Positions 23,201-33,900 of a stretch of DNA of 64,000 bases are shown here, in pieces. This stretch comes from Rallus limicola (taxonomy: Eukaryota; Chordata; Aves; Gruiformes; Rallidae), in the NCBI GenBank assembly GCA_022605955.1, contig JAKCOZ010000001.1:72794520-72858519 (forward strand), in the 5' to 3' direction. Position numbers and translations under genes: made by a program. Every line of letters starts with the position of its first letter. Position 1 is the stretch's first letter. The notes below the pieces were generated by a model. The model saw only the letters and a program-made list of their open reading frames with translations, searched no databases and was not told the DNA's origin.

Positions 23201-25648
23201 ATGCCTTCTCAGATGTGTTCTTGCCTCAAAGAAAACGGCAGTGGGAGCATCTTAAATGTTTCAGGGAGACCTCTGGTCTCCTGTGGCTGTGTGTTCAGTG
23301 CTTTAATGTCACTGACATGTGACAGAGAGGGAAGAGCAACTCACCGTATTTCAAAATTACCTTTTTGATTCTTTGCATGGTGGATAAAGCAGAGACCATT
23401 TGTTTTGCTCCCTCATCCTGAGGAAGGGTCTATGTGATGTTTGGCAGAATTGCTTCAACTGCAGCTACTGCCAAAATCAGCAAACACTTTTAGCCAAGAA
23501 GGACTTTCATTGGGAGCAATGGGCACAGATGGAAGAGAAAAAGGAGTGAGAAAGTTAATGTTTCCTTTTTCAGACTTCTTGACAAAGGATTTTGTTTAAC
23601 AATTTGCCTAAGTTTAGTTTTTGAAGTATCTCAGTAAATATAATTGAAAAAAAATACCAGGATACAGAATTAAAATATTTGGTCAACTAAACCAAATACA
23701 TATATATTTCTAATTATTGTTTTTCTTTTATAAAAATAAAAATATAATCCAAACTGGAGGAAGAGAATGAGGGGCAGGGGGGTAATATGAATATTGGCTT
23801 TATTTAGGCTCAATAGACGAAGCAAAAACTCAGTTACTCATGCCTTCTTACCCTCAGAGTGTTGGCATTTTTAGGATAAAAAATTTAGTGTCCTGCCCTT
23901 CTTCTATGCAGAGCATGTTAACAGAACCCTCTAATCTGCTCTCTTGTGAAACAGAACTGAGTTTTAACATCAGACATAATCCCAACATTCATAGGCAGGG
24001 CTTTCTTCCCATCTTACAATCTCAAATGAATGCACATAAATGGAGTAGAAGGGCAGGAAAAATTAAAACAGCTGGTAAACAGCAGAGAGAAAGAGCCAAA
24101 ATAGTGAAGAAAAACTTCCTATAGCAATGTTATTTGAAAAACCCATCTAGGACACTGCCTCCAATTTGTATTTATCTTCCAAGACAGATTTTAACAATAT
24201 TTACTTATATAACTGTCCTCCCTTAGGGCTCTGGCTGCTCTGGTGATTCATTTGAGGCCAAGGTTCACCAAGCATTAGATAGACTCAGATAATAAGAAGG
24301 AAAGATAAATTGAGCCTAGTGATAAGTTGAGGATGCACATGTTGAAAACCACTGCTGCTGCCGCTGCCTGCCTCCTCGCAGCCTCCCCTGGGCAGGCACC
24401 CCACCAAGGGTACCATATAAGAGACATAAAGACGTGATGATGTAATAAACTCCCCTTTCATCAGAGCAGAACTATCAGTCCAGGATAAGCTCTGCCAAGG
24501 ACACCTAGTACCACCAGCCCCAAACTCCTCTCTTGCCTTTTATTCCAGGCCATTAGCAAGGGATTTTCTGTGTGCAGCAGTGATAACTCTATTCAACTTC
24601 TGCTGCGTGTGACAAATGTTTCCTAAAGACAGGAAAGGGTAAGTGGGGGGCGCAAAAAGGGCTCTCAGAGAACTGCATAACACTGGGCAGGGTGTTAACA
24701 CTGAAGCAAGAGGTATTGCAGGCTTATAAAATCCCTCAGTCTTGACGTATTTAAATGGAGATTTAGCAAAAGCCCAGTGAAGGAATCAGATGGCTTTCTA
24801 ATATCTTTAGAGTGCTGTATCCATCTCTCCAGAGGATTTAGATGAACGCAGGTGAATGAGGTTGATAAAAAAATTGCATATACAGTGGCAAAGTCAGTGC
24901 AAGCAAAGGCTATCACCCTGATCTCATATGCATAGCCAGGTAATGTAAGAAGGAGGAGGTGACTTGTAAATCTTAGATCAGGAGCTGAAAGAGAATGAAT
25001 GGTAATTTCAACTTTAACTTGTTTCTTTAATCATGCTTCCAGGTTAGGCATTGTCCATTAATAAAAGTGACAACAAAAAAATCTTTACAGACTTTGAAGA
25101 AGTTCTTTAATCTTAAGAAGTTATTTCCCAAAGCTACCTCTAGCTTAGGGAGGCAAGCTCTCCTGGCTTTCCCCATCATAATAAGATCCTCTCTGGAGGC
25201 AATTCAAAGCAATTAAAGCCCAGCTCTGATCTACTGTTGACTATAACAGGAGTTTAGAAAGTCAGCTGTTGAAAATACCCTCCTTAGACCTCACCTGCCT
25301 GGAGTATGGAGTTGAACAGACTGTGAAATGGAAGGGATGAACAGAAAGGTTTGCCTCATTAGAGTCCCAAAGAGGCTCTCTTATTATTAGAGGGGGAAGG
25401 GGGAAGAAGAAAAAACCCACCATAACTCTAGATTAAAAACTCAAAGAACCGGAGGCATTATATGCAGTGCTTGCCTACTTATTTCAGGGGATTATCCTCT
25501 CCTTCAGAAGCAATAGACATTCAAATCAGCTGTAACCAGATTATTCTTCTTAAAGATTTGTATTACAACTACACCTGGGGGCTCCATCTGCAATTATAAT
25601 TGATGTAGGCACTGTAAAACTGAAGCATAAAAGAACCTTAGACTCACC

Positions 25649-25664
25649 AAAAAAAAAAAAAAAA
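25649..25664. repeat. Poly-A tract of 16 bases
   Basis: Uninterrupted A-run preceded by GACTCACC. No recognisable retrotransposed sequence is attached. Confidence 0.9.
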
Positions 25665-26495
25665 GAAGTTTCTTGTCTAAACTGAAAAACCAGACAAAGG
25701 GAGAGAGAAGATATAAAGATCAAGAGGGCGAGGTTGCACCACAGGCCAGTGAGAGGAGAGCAAAGGTCCCCCACAGCAGCTTATTGCTTGTCTCCTAGTC
25801 TATATGCTGCCTGTCTCAATGAAACCCAGGATGAATTAGTATTGGCAAGAATGCTCCCAAGAAGTGCTAGATTAAATGGATTACTAAGATTTGTCCCACA
25901 GCATTGTCATAGAAGCTGAAAGGTATTGGAAATTAGGTTTGGAAGACAGAGTAGGGGTAATGTAGAAGCCTTCATCCATGTGACTTAGAGAATCAATTTC
26001 AAAGTGTTGTACTTCCATAGTTCAGAAAACCAGCCAAAAAGTAGTCCAAATATAAAGTAGCCACACTGGGAAATAGGAAACAAAAAAGTGGGGGAGCAGC
26101 AGAAGGAAGCAACGAAGCCCTCAACCCCAGCTTCTCCCTAGTGTGACAGTACACAAGCCCACAGAGCAGCACCAGCTTTGTTTTTCAAACCCCTTCATTC
26201 ACAAACACCAACAGGTGCTGAGAAATCACTTTGTACCAGCCAGATAGGAATCAAGAGCCTGAGAAGTGGCTACTTCTCAAAAGCCCCCAACATTCCCCAC
26301 CCCAAATAAAATGAATGGGAACCGGAGTCCTAATTCAGCTTGAAAATTTTACCCCAAAACAGTAGGTATGAATAGAGCCAGCAAGCTGATGAGTCACTTG
26401 GGTCACCAAGTCCCCACGCAGAGATAATTAGATGTTGGCAAAGTCATAATTTTCAACATACACTGGTTTAAAATTAGATATTAGTCTTAAAATCT

Positions 26496-26511
26496 GGGGG
26501 GGGGGGGGGGG
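26496..26511. repeat. Poly-G homopolymer of 16 bases
   Basis: Sixteen consecutive G in an otherwise AT-rich setting. It could fold as an intramolecular G-quadruplex if single-stranded, and its true length is likely to be uncertain because such runs are hard to sequence. Confidence 0.9.
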
Positions 26512-29248
26512 AAGTTTTCTGGATAAACAATAGGTGTCACTGTATAAATAGCCAAAGCCCTTTGAAAATGCAAAAATGTGAATGGAGTAGATAAGAGTAA
26601 TTAACTTATGTGGAATCTGCAATGGCATTCAGACGAATATTAGCTTCAACCTTACTTCACTCAAACATCCCCCCAGATAAGTCAGTTAATGCTGGACTTA
26701 GGGAAATAAAAAGGAAATGAGAGCAAGAACAATAAAGGCAGCAGACAACTCCTCTGAAGCAGGACGCGAGAGAGCACATGAATGAAGGGAACGCATTCAT
26801 CCACAAGCAGGGGAGACAAAGCAGTCAAATAAGAACACTTGGACAGACAGTCAAGTAGCACAAAGCAGGGAATGTACACAAGGCAAGGAAATTCAGAATA
26901 AAAAGACTAGGCAAAATAGGCAATACAAAGAAACAGAAAGCAGTTGAGATATTCATGCAAGGGGGCATGTCACAGTAATTGTCTATCATTATGTGCAGTA
27001 ATTTCTTCCCTGAAGAAAAGATTAAGTCAACAGAGATATAAAATAAGAATTTAGCAGCTGGCTCAGACAATACCTGACAAAGAAGTGGTTATAAAGTAAA
27101 TTAAAAATACCTTACTAGCAAATTACATAGTGCACTCAAATACACAGAGGAACAGCAAATGTTAAATAAGAGTCGGAACAACATGCATTTGTCAAGTAGA
27201 TGCACAATTTGGCATTGGCTTGTTTAAGAAAATATAGAATTTGGGCAAAATAAACAGACAAATGGTTCACTATGCTACAACAAGGAAATTCTTTGGGACA
27301 AGCTGCCATGCCAGCAGTTGGGTAGGGATGTAAAACATGCAAATTCTGTTATTGTATGACTGCCTCCACCTTCATTCTTCAACTCATCAACACTTTGTTG
27401 CCTGGCTTGCAACTACTACCCTCTCATCCCCTCTTTTAATATCAAACTTAGTGAGATCCAATGCCTTACTACCTTGCTGTGAGACAACACTTTCTTGACA
27501 TTAAAGCAGTGCAGTGTCTGAGTCCCAGGGGAAATGAATGTCCCTCAACCAGCTGGCTTTCCATAGAAGAAGAGATGTTTTCCTTGCTCAGCTGAAGATG
27601 TGCACTGCTCCTTTCCACCGATGCTCCTTCCCCAGACTGTGTTAGCACCATTCAGCTAATTGAAAAACTAGTTAACAGCAGTATCTAGCAAGCATCATCT
27701 AAGCTACCTAAGATGGAGTATTTAACATGTGGGAGAGCAGCTTGCAATATCCCTACAGCAGACTCTGGTTCCCAGGCAAGCAAGCAAAAACCTAATACAG
27801 CAAACTGCTGCTGGCACTAAAGCCCATGGAAACCAGACCCAAAGATCAAGGGGCTAAGCATTTTCCAATCCAGGGCACATAGAAGCCTAAGACCTTTATA
27901 TAAAGTGAAGTATTTTCTGAATGGATGGAGAAAAGAAAAATGCTAAGCTTCTCCCATATGTATGGATCCACAGTCCGAATGCTGGCTATGTGCTAAACCA
28001 AAATTTTTCAGAAACTTGCCAACAAAATAAGAACAGAATAAAATTTCTCATAAAAATGTGAAAGATGGACAAACATTCAGGTTCTCAGCCAACTTGGTAG
28101 CACCAGGAGCATCAGTACTTGGCCATTTTTCAGGGGATATCATGACAGGTGCATTTTTTCAAGAGACTAATACCAAGAAGCGTCACATAGCTTGATGTGC
28201 TATTAAAACTCTAGACAGCAATCTTGATGGTCCAGGGGTCAGTGGCAATAGGTAGGACATTTTGCATTGCTCATGCAGGAAGATCAGCTACTCTGAACAT
28301 CAGCAACTGCAACAAGAATCTACACAATTATTCATAAATACTGATTTGTCTCAGAGAGAATAGTTAATCACAAAAAAACCTGCAAATCACATATTATTGA
28401 AAATAAACAAACAGCAAACAATGACACAAATTTATCCTAAGCAGGATATATGACTCAGCTCTTGAGGGAAATCTAAATAAATAGTTGGTCCGAGGCTCCT
28501 TCTCATAAGCAGCTGAAGACAACATCATAATGAAGAATCTGACATATCTAACTGTACACATACAATGTCCAGGTATTGTTCTATTTAGCCTGCTTTCAGT
28601 GATGTTTGCAATACATTTTTCATTTGGTCTGAGTAAATGGCTACTAGGAAAGACTAACTACAAGTGGTATGAGTTTGGTGTCAACTCTCAATCTTACATT
28701 CACACATCATCAGTTACAAATATATTAGTCGCCTGAAAAATTAATTCTTGTGCTTTATGACACACTCCACTTATCCTTATGTGAATACAAAATCAGTACT
28801 TAAATGGCTTATCACAAAAAGCAATAAAATCTGTAAGTAGCATTAGAAAGAGATGATGGATGGCTTTTTACATGTGATGATTTACTCAGAATGTGTATCA
28901 AACACACAATCTGTGCTACTGTGATTTGTTAAACCAGACAGGAATTCCCAAATTTACTGAAGAGTATATTTTTTCAGGTCACCAGTATCATTATTAGAGC
29001 TACTGAAACCTCTGATGGCAACTATAAAATATGCTCATTTTCTATTATTTGAGAAATGGTAAGCTAGACATCTACTAATATTATGTAATCATTCCAGTGG
29101 TGCAATGTGATTAAAAAAGAAACCAGTTAGCTGGTAGCTAGGTAATGGGCATTTAATATCTTAAGTAATGAGAGCACTCATTAGTAGACAAACAAGAATT
29201 TTTTGTTTCCAGTGCAAAACATGAAACATATCTTGGTATTTTCACTAA

Positions 29249-29251
<3 letters not shown>

Positions 29252-29306
<55 letters not shown>

Positions 29307-29350
29307 GGATGCATACATACAGACATACAGACATGCATACATACATACGT
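29252..29350. repeat. Compound tetranucleotide microsatellite (GATA then CATA/CAGA)
   Basis: About 13.75 perfect GATA units at 29252-29306, then an imperfect GCATACATACAGACATACAG-type array to about 29350. The reverse strand gives open frames of repeated Tyr-Leu-Ser-Ile, which are an artefact of the repeat. Confidence 0.95.
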
Positions 29351-30112
29351 ATATAAATTTTGGGTGTAGCATCAAAAAGTTATGTATTACTAAAACAGAT
29401 GTTCTCTGTATGATTCAGTAGACACAGTTTGGGGCTTTTTGAAAGTAAATCTGGAAAGACAGAGCTACCAAGCTGCTGCACACCATTCAGACAGGTCTAA
29501 GGTGCAGTTTCAGCTGCCCTCTTGCCCAAGAGCTCCTTTCAGTAGCCACCTCCTTGAGGCCAGGCTTCAGCTCTACATCTGGGTGTGGGACTCTGTCTGG
29601 GCTTCCCAAACCCCAGAACTCCTGTGAGCTGCACAGGTGCCACCTCAGCACCATGGTGGGACCCAAAGCCACATGTGACCCTTCTTCCCAGCCTCTCAGA
29701 GCCCTGATGGGAGATGCCATTGTCACATGGTGCACAGGGGAAGCACCCGGGCTAAGCCTGTCTTGAGGGAGCAGAACCCAGTGCCAACTGCCATGGACCA
29801 CAAAATGAGGGTCACAACCTCACTCTTCCCCACCAGATATCTGACAAGAGACCTTCACAACCCTTCTCCCAGTGAGAAATGTGCTGCAGTTCAACAGAAA
29901 AAATCACAGAATCACAGAATCACAGAATCACAGAATCACAGAATCATAGAATCATAGGGGTTGGAACTTGAGAGATCATTGGGTCCAACCCCTCTGCCAA
30001 AGCAGCTCCCTAGCTCATATTGCACAGGGAGGCGTCCATACAGGTCTTGAATATCTCCAGAGAAGGAGACTCCACAACCCCCTGGGCAGCCTGTCCCAGG
30101 GTTCTGTCACCC

Positions 30113-30730
30113 TCACTGTGTAAAAGTTCTTCCGTATGTTGGTGCAGAACTTCCTATGCTCCAACTTGCAGCCATTGCCCCTTGTCCTGTCCCCACAGAC
30201 CACTGAAAAGGGGCTGGCTGATTCCCCCTGCATCCCATGCTTAAGAGGTCCCCCCTTAGTCTTCTCTTCTCCAGGCTGAAAAGCCCCAGTTCTTTCAGCC
30301 TTTCCTCATAGGGGAGATGTTCCAGGCCCTTAATCATCTTCGTAGCCCTTCTCTGGACTCTCTCAATGACGTCCCTGTCTTTTTTATACCAGGGAGCCCA
30401 GAACTGGACACAATACACCAGGTGGGGCCTAACCAGGGCAGAGTAGAGGGGGAGGATCACCTCCTTAGACCTGCTGGCCACACTCCTCCTGATGTACCCC
30501 AGGATCCCATTGACTCTCTTAGCCACCAGGGCACACTGCTGGCTCATGGCCAACCTGTCATCAACCAGGACCCCCAGGTCCTTCTCCACAGAGCTGTTCT
30601 CCAGCAGGTTATCCCCCAGCCTGTACTGATTCAAGCAGTTATTCCTTCCCAGGTGCAAGACTCCACACTTGCTTTGTTGACCCTCATTTGGTTTCTCCCT
30701 GGCCAGCTCTCCAGCCTGTCCAGGTCTCAC
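30113..30730 (-). pseudogene. CR1 ORF2 C-terminal remnant
   Basis: An open frame of 205 codons on the minus strand. Recognisable CR1 ORF2 blocks in order are [93 protein letters not shown] and [22 protein letters not shown]. After that block a deletion shifts the frame and the last 48 residues are out-of-frame noise. The true C-terminal residues ([27 protein letters not shown]) appear in another frame at 30233-30015, itself broken again near its end. The catalytic reverse-transcriptase core is absent, so the fragment is non-functional. Confidence 0.9.
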
Positions 30731-30870
30731 TGGATGGCAGCGCAGTGTTCCTGTGTGTCAGCCACTCCTCCCAGCTTTGTATCATCGGCACTTGCTGAGG
30801 GTGGATGCTATTCCCTCATCAAGATCGTCAATGAAGATATTAAACAGGACTGGACCCAACACTGAGCCCT

Positions 30871-30912
30871 GGGGAACATCCCTAGTCACAGGGGGAACAC
30901 CGCTAGTCACAG
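30871..30912. repeat. 21-bp tandem duplication at the CR1 5' end
   Basis: GGGGAACATCCCTAGTCACAG (30871-30891) is followed immediately by a copy with two mismatches (30892-30912). Only one copy is normal in CR1. It lies exactly at the element's 5' truncation point. Confidence 0.8.
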
Positions 30913-30915
30913 GAT

Positions 30916-33900
30916 CTCCTACTCTTTTCTATCCTGTCTGACTACTCCCACCCTCAATCTCCAAGTGAAGCTCTAGGTATGCAAAAGATGACCCATAACT
31001 AGCTACTGGCACTACTGGTACCTTACACATCATACTCCTTTATTACACTGTTTTCCTTCTATAAGCACTTAGAGAAGTGCAATCAGGTTTTTGAACCATT
31101 CTTCCAGACCTACTTTTACTGGCACATAAATATCTATGATTTTTTTATCCATTTTTCCCCTCTCAGGTTATACCATGAAGGTATGAACCCCTTCAAAAGA
31201 AGGTATCAATTTCTTCCTGAAATATTTTGTTGACACAGTTGCCAGCGTCACTTAGGACAGAGGAAAATGGAAACCAAAAGTGTCATATCTTTAAAATTCT
31301 GGGAGGTTAAAAAGACCCCAGCAACCTGTGGAAAGGAACCGTGTTAAAATCTGTGGGAAGGAAGGGCACTGGGTACTTCAAAACATAATGAGATCCAACC
31401 ACAAAATTTTGCTGACTGCGACACTAACTTACAGTGATTCTGCTATATGTTAGACACCTGTCACTGTCCACCTCACACACATTTTTGATGCAAGCTTCTC
31501 TACCATCCCAACATCGCCTGAAATGACACTCCGTTTCTCCATAGCTTTAGACTTCGAAGGTGAAGACTAAGGTGTTATGAAAAGTCACAGCTCTGCTACG
31601 TTCCTTAGGGATGCATTTTTCACCTTGATTTCAAACACTTTATAAAATGAGTCTTCTAAGACACACATCTCTACACATTCATACATGACCATACCAACAT
31701 GACCAATGTGACCATACCTCGCTAATAATTTAATCAATAAAACAATTAATATTAATTTTCATTGCTAGATCTTCCCTTTTTTGGGGCAGTGCTTACTTAT
31801 TTCCAGATACCACTGGATGCTTTGGACGCTTTCTTTTTCAGGTGTGAAGTCTGAAGTAGAGTCAGTGATAAAATATCTTGCTAACCTGTTAAGAAGTCAT
31901 ACAACATCTGGAAAATAAAATGGAGTTGAGATGTTGTCTACCACCCAGACACTCCCATAATCTACTTTGGAAAGGGCAGGTGGGACTGCAGGCACAAAAT
32001 TATCACTTTTCTTCCATGTACTGCAGTAACCTTGACATACAAAAGGCATTTTGCTGATGAACACAGACTAGGCTTTTCCCCACGCAGAGAGCAGTGTGGT
32101 TATTCTCAGGGGATGGACCAGACCTCAAATTCTGATACATTTTAGGTCTAGATAAGATATGTCCTTAAGCAAAACTTTCCCAAATCTGTCACCCTTGGGT
32201 GAATGCTATTCAGCTTTTCTCACAACTTCTGAGTGCCAGGTCCCACGCCTATTTCTGTCTTCTGTCAATGTCAGTGCCACTGGGGAACAGGAAAGCGGTT
32301 TCTGCAGAGCTGGAGTGCTTTGTAAATGCACTTACCAGGCATGCTTCATGAAGAGCTATGTAGAAGAAACCAATTAAGTAAATAAAAATAGTATTGGGTC
32401 TAAGATAAGTTAATCATAGCTTTCTTGTCAACTTAAAGGAAGAAAGATCAGACTCCCACTTGCAATTATCATACTGAATATGAGTGGTGTTTCACACCAT
32501 CTTCTTTTAACTCTTGTTTATTAGAGATTGGTAAATGCCATTGAATAGGGTTTCAGCAGTGTTTTCTCTCTTCAGTTAATGTCATCATTAGTACAAAATG
32601 ATCCAACATCAAATGCACCGTCTTCTTTCAGACTGATGTTTTGAAAGATCATAGAAAACAGTCACATGGAACAGTGAGGCAGAATGTGCACAAGATAAAT
32701 TTGTGTGTTTGACTCGGTCTTACAGATTTTTCTTCCCTGTTTTCTTTCTCACAAGTATGTTGAAGTGAAAATTCCCTTGGGAAGCTGGGTTTTTAGTTTT
32801 TGCTAACCCTATTCTCTGGTGTGTCAAAGCAGACCGCCATAAAAGATAACACAGATTAGGGCACTCTCATGTGTCCCATCCACAATCCAGGAGAACAACG
32901 ACCATTTAAGAAAGGGAGGAAGATAGACTAGGGGAAGGTACTCTCTGGGGCTCTGATGTACTCTGAATCATCTGTAGCTTGAACTTACCTGGAATGAGCT
33001 CTCCAAAATAAGCTCAAAAGGATTTGAAATTCAAGGCAAAATTTATTCAAATGAAAACTAGAAACTTAATTTTTAAAAGAGAGGAAAATTGAGAGCAAAC
33101 ATGGAAGGTGGAGCAGTCCCACCTCCAGGGCACAGACCCATGGCCTTTTGACAGGCTGTAACATATATAGCACATAGAGCACATAAATAAAGACAGTATA
33201 ACTGGTCAAGGGGGCACTTCAAAACCTGGTAGTAGGTACTGGTAATGACTTTTCCTGACTTCAGTTTTGCAGCTGGGTCTCCACCACATCTTTTTCCAAT
33301 CAGGAAAGGGGTTTTGTTGCAACTTTCATCCAAGTTATGGACATACTCATATTTCTCAACCACCTCAGAAAGGTCTCCTTTGTTATTATTCCCACCCATC
33401 CAGCAGTGATAAGGAAAATATCTGGAGAAGGGGGAAAAAAACCCACCCCACCCACCATATTTTATTATCTGATTTCAGGTACACCGTTAGTTTCCAGGGA
33501 CAGCCTTGCTTACGTCCTTCAAACCAGCTTCACAGGACTGTTTCTAAGAGAAGATGTTCTGTGCCTGTCGAAAACCTTATTTCCCAGCTCAGCCATCCAG
33601 AACAGGTTCTTCTTTTCACATTTTCACAAAACCGAGCAAATCACTCATCAGTATCTGCTCTTGAGTAGACACATAAACCTGGGGAAGGAGGACATTACCA
33701 GTCATGTCAGGGAATCTGGGCTTCACATCGCACTGTTCTTGCTCCTGCAATCACTCCGCTGGCACCATGGCTTCCCAGGTTCAGACGGTACAGTCTGTGT
33801 CAAGAGGCAGTCTCTTTCCCTATGAGCCTTAGCTCCATTACATCTGCATGCCACAGCTGCAACCATAATAATTCCTAAATAATCGCATATCCCAAGTAGA

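Larger units (their letters stand above)
15938..29904. other. Fourteen kilobases of mostly unique non-coding sequence
   Basis: AT-rich throughout. I found no CR1, LTR, RNA gene or exon that I can defend. It holds several simple repeats listed separately (17260-17296, 25649-25664, 26496-26511, 29252-29350). A possible minus-strand promoter-like pair (CCAAT at 16210-16206, TATAAAAA near 16084-16077) lies just outside the LTR. The longest open frames are about 108 codons and lack recognisable motifs. Confidence 0.5.
29905..30915 (-). mobile_element. CR1 LINE, 5'-truncated, with long octamer tail
   Basis: A minus-strand CR1 of about 1 kb. Its 3' end carries five perfect CACAGAAT units (29905-29944) and one CATAGAAT, the inverted CR1 tail, followed by the inverted 3' UTR and ORF2. 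The 5' end falls in the reverse-transcriptase region just past coding for [13 protein letters not shown] two-base deletion near 30785-30792 breaks the frame at the catalytic FADD position, and about 24 bp are missing near 30245-30250 compared with the related copy at 58080-58571. By eye those two copies are about 96 per cent identical over their first 225 bp, so they belong to one CR1 subfamily. Confidence 0.95.

Noticed and set aside
29153..29375. Open frames with repeated Tyr-Leu-Ser-Ile and Met-His-Val-Cys
   Set aside because: These are direct translations of the GATA/CATA microsatellite.
29905..29952. Octamer array considered as a CRISPR-like or minisatellite locus
   Set aside because: There are no spacers, and the units are the known CR1 tail attached to a clear CR1 3' end.
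33073..33825. Overlapping open frames of 108, 133 and 162 codons
   Set aside because: They overlap each other on both strands, show no recognisable domain or family motif, and the amino-acid composition looks like translated non-coding DNA.
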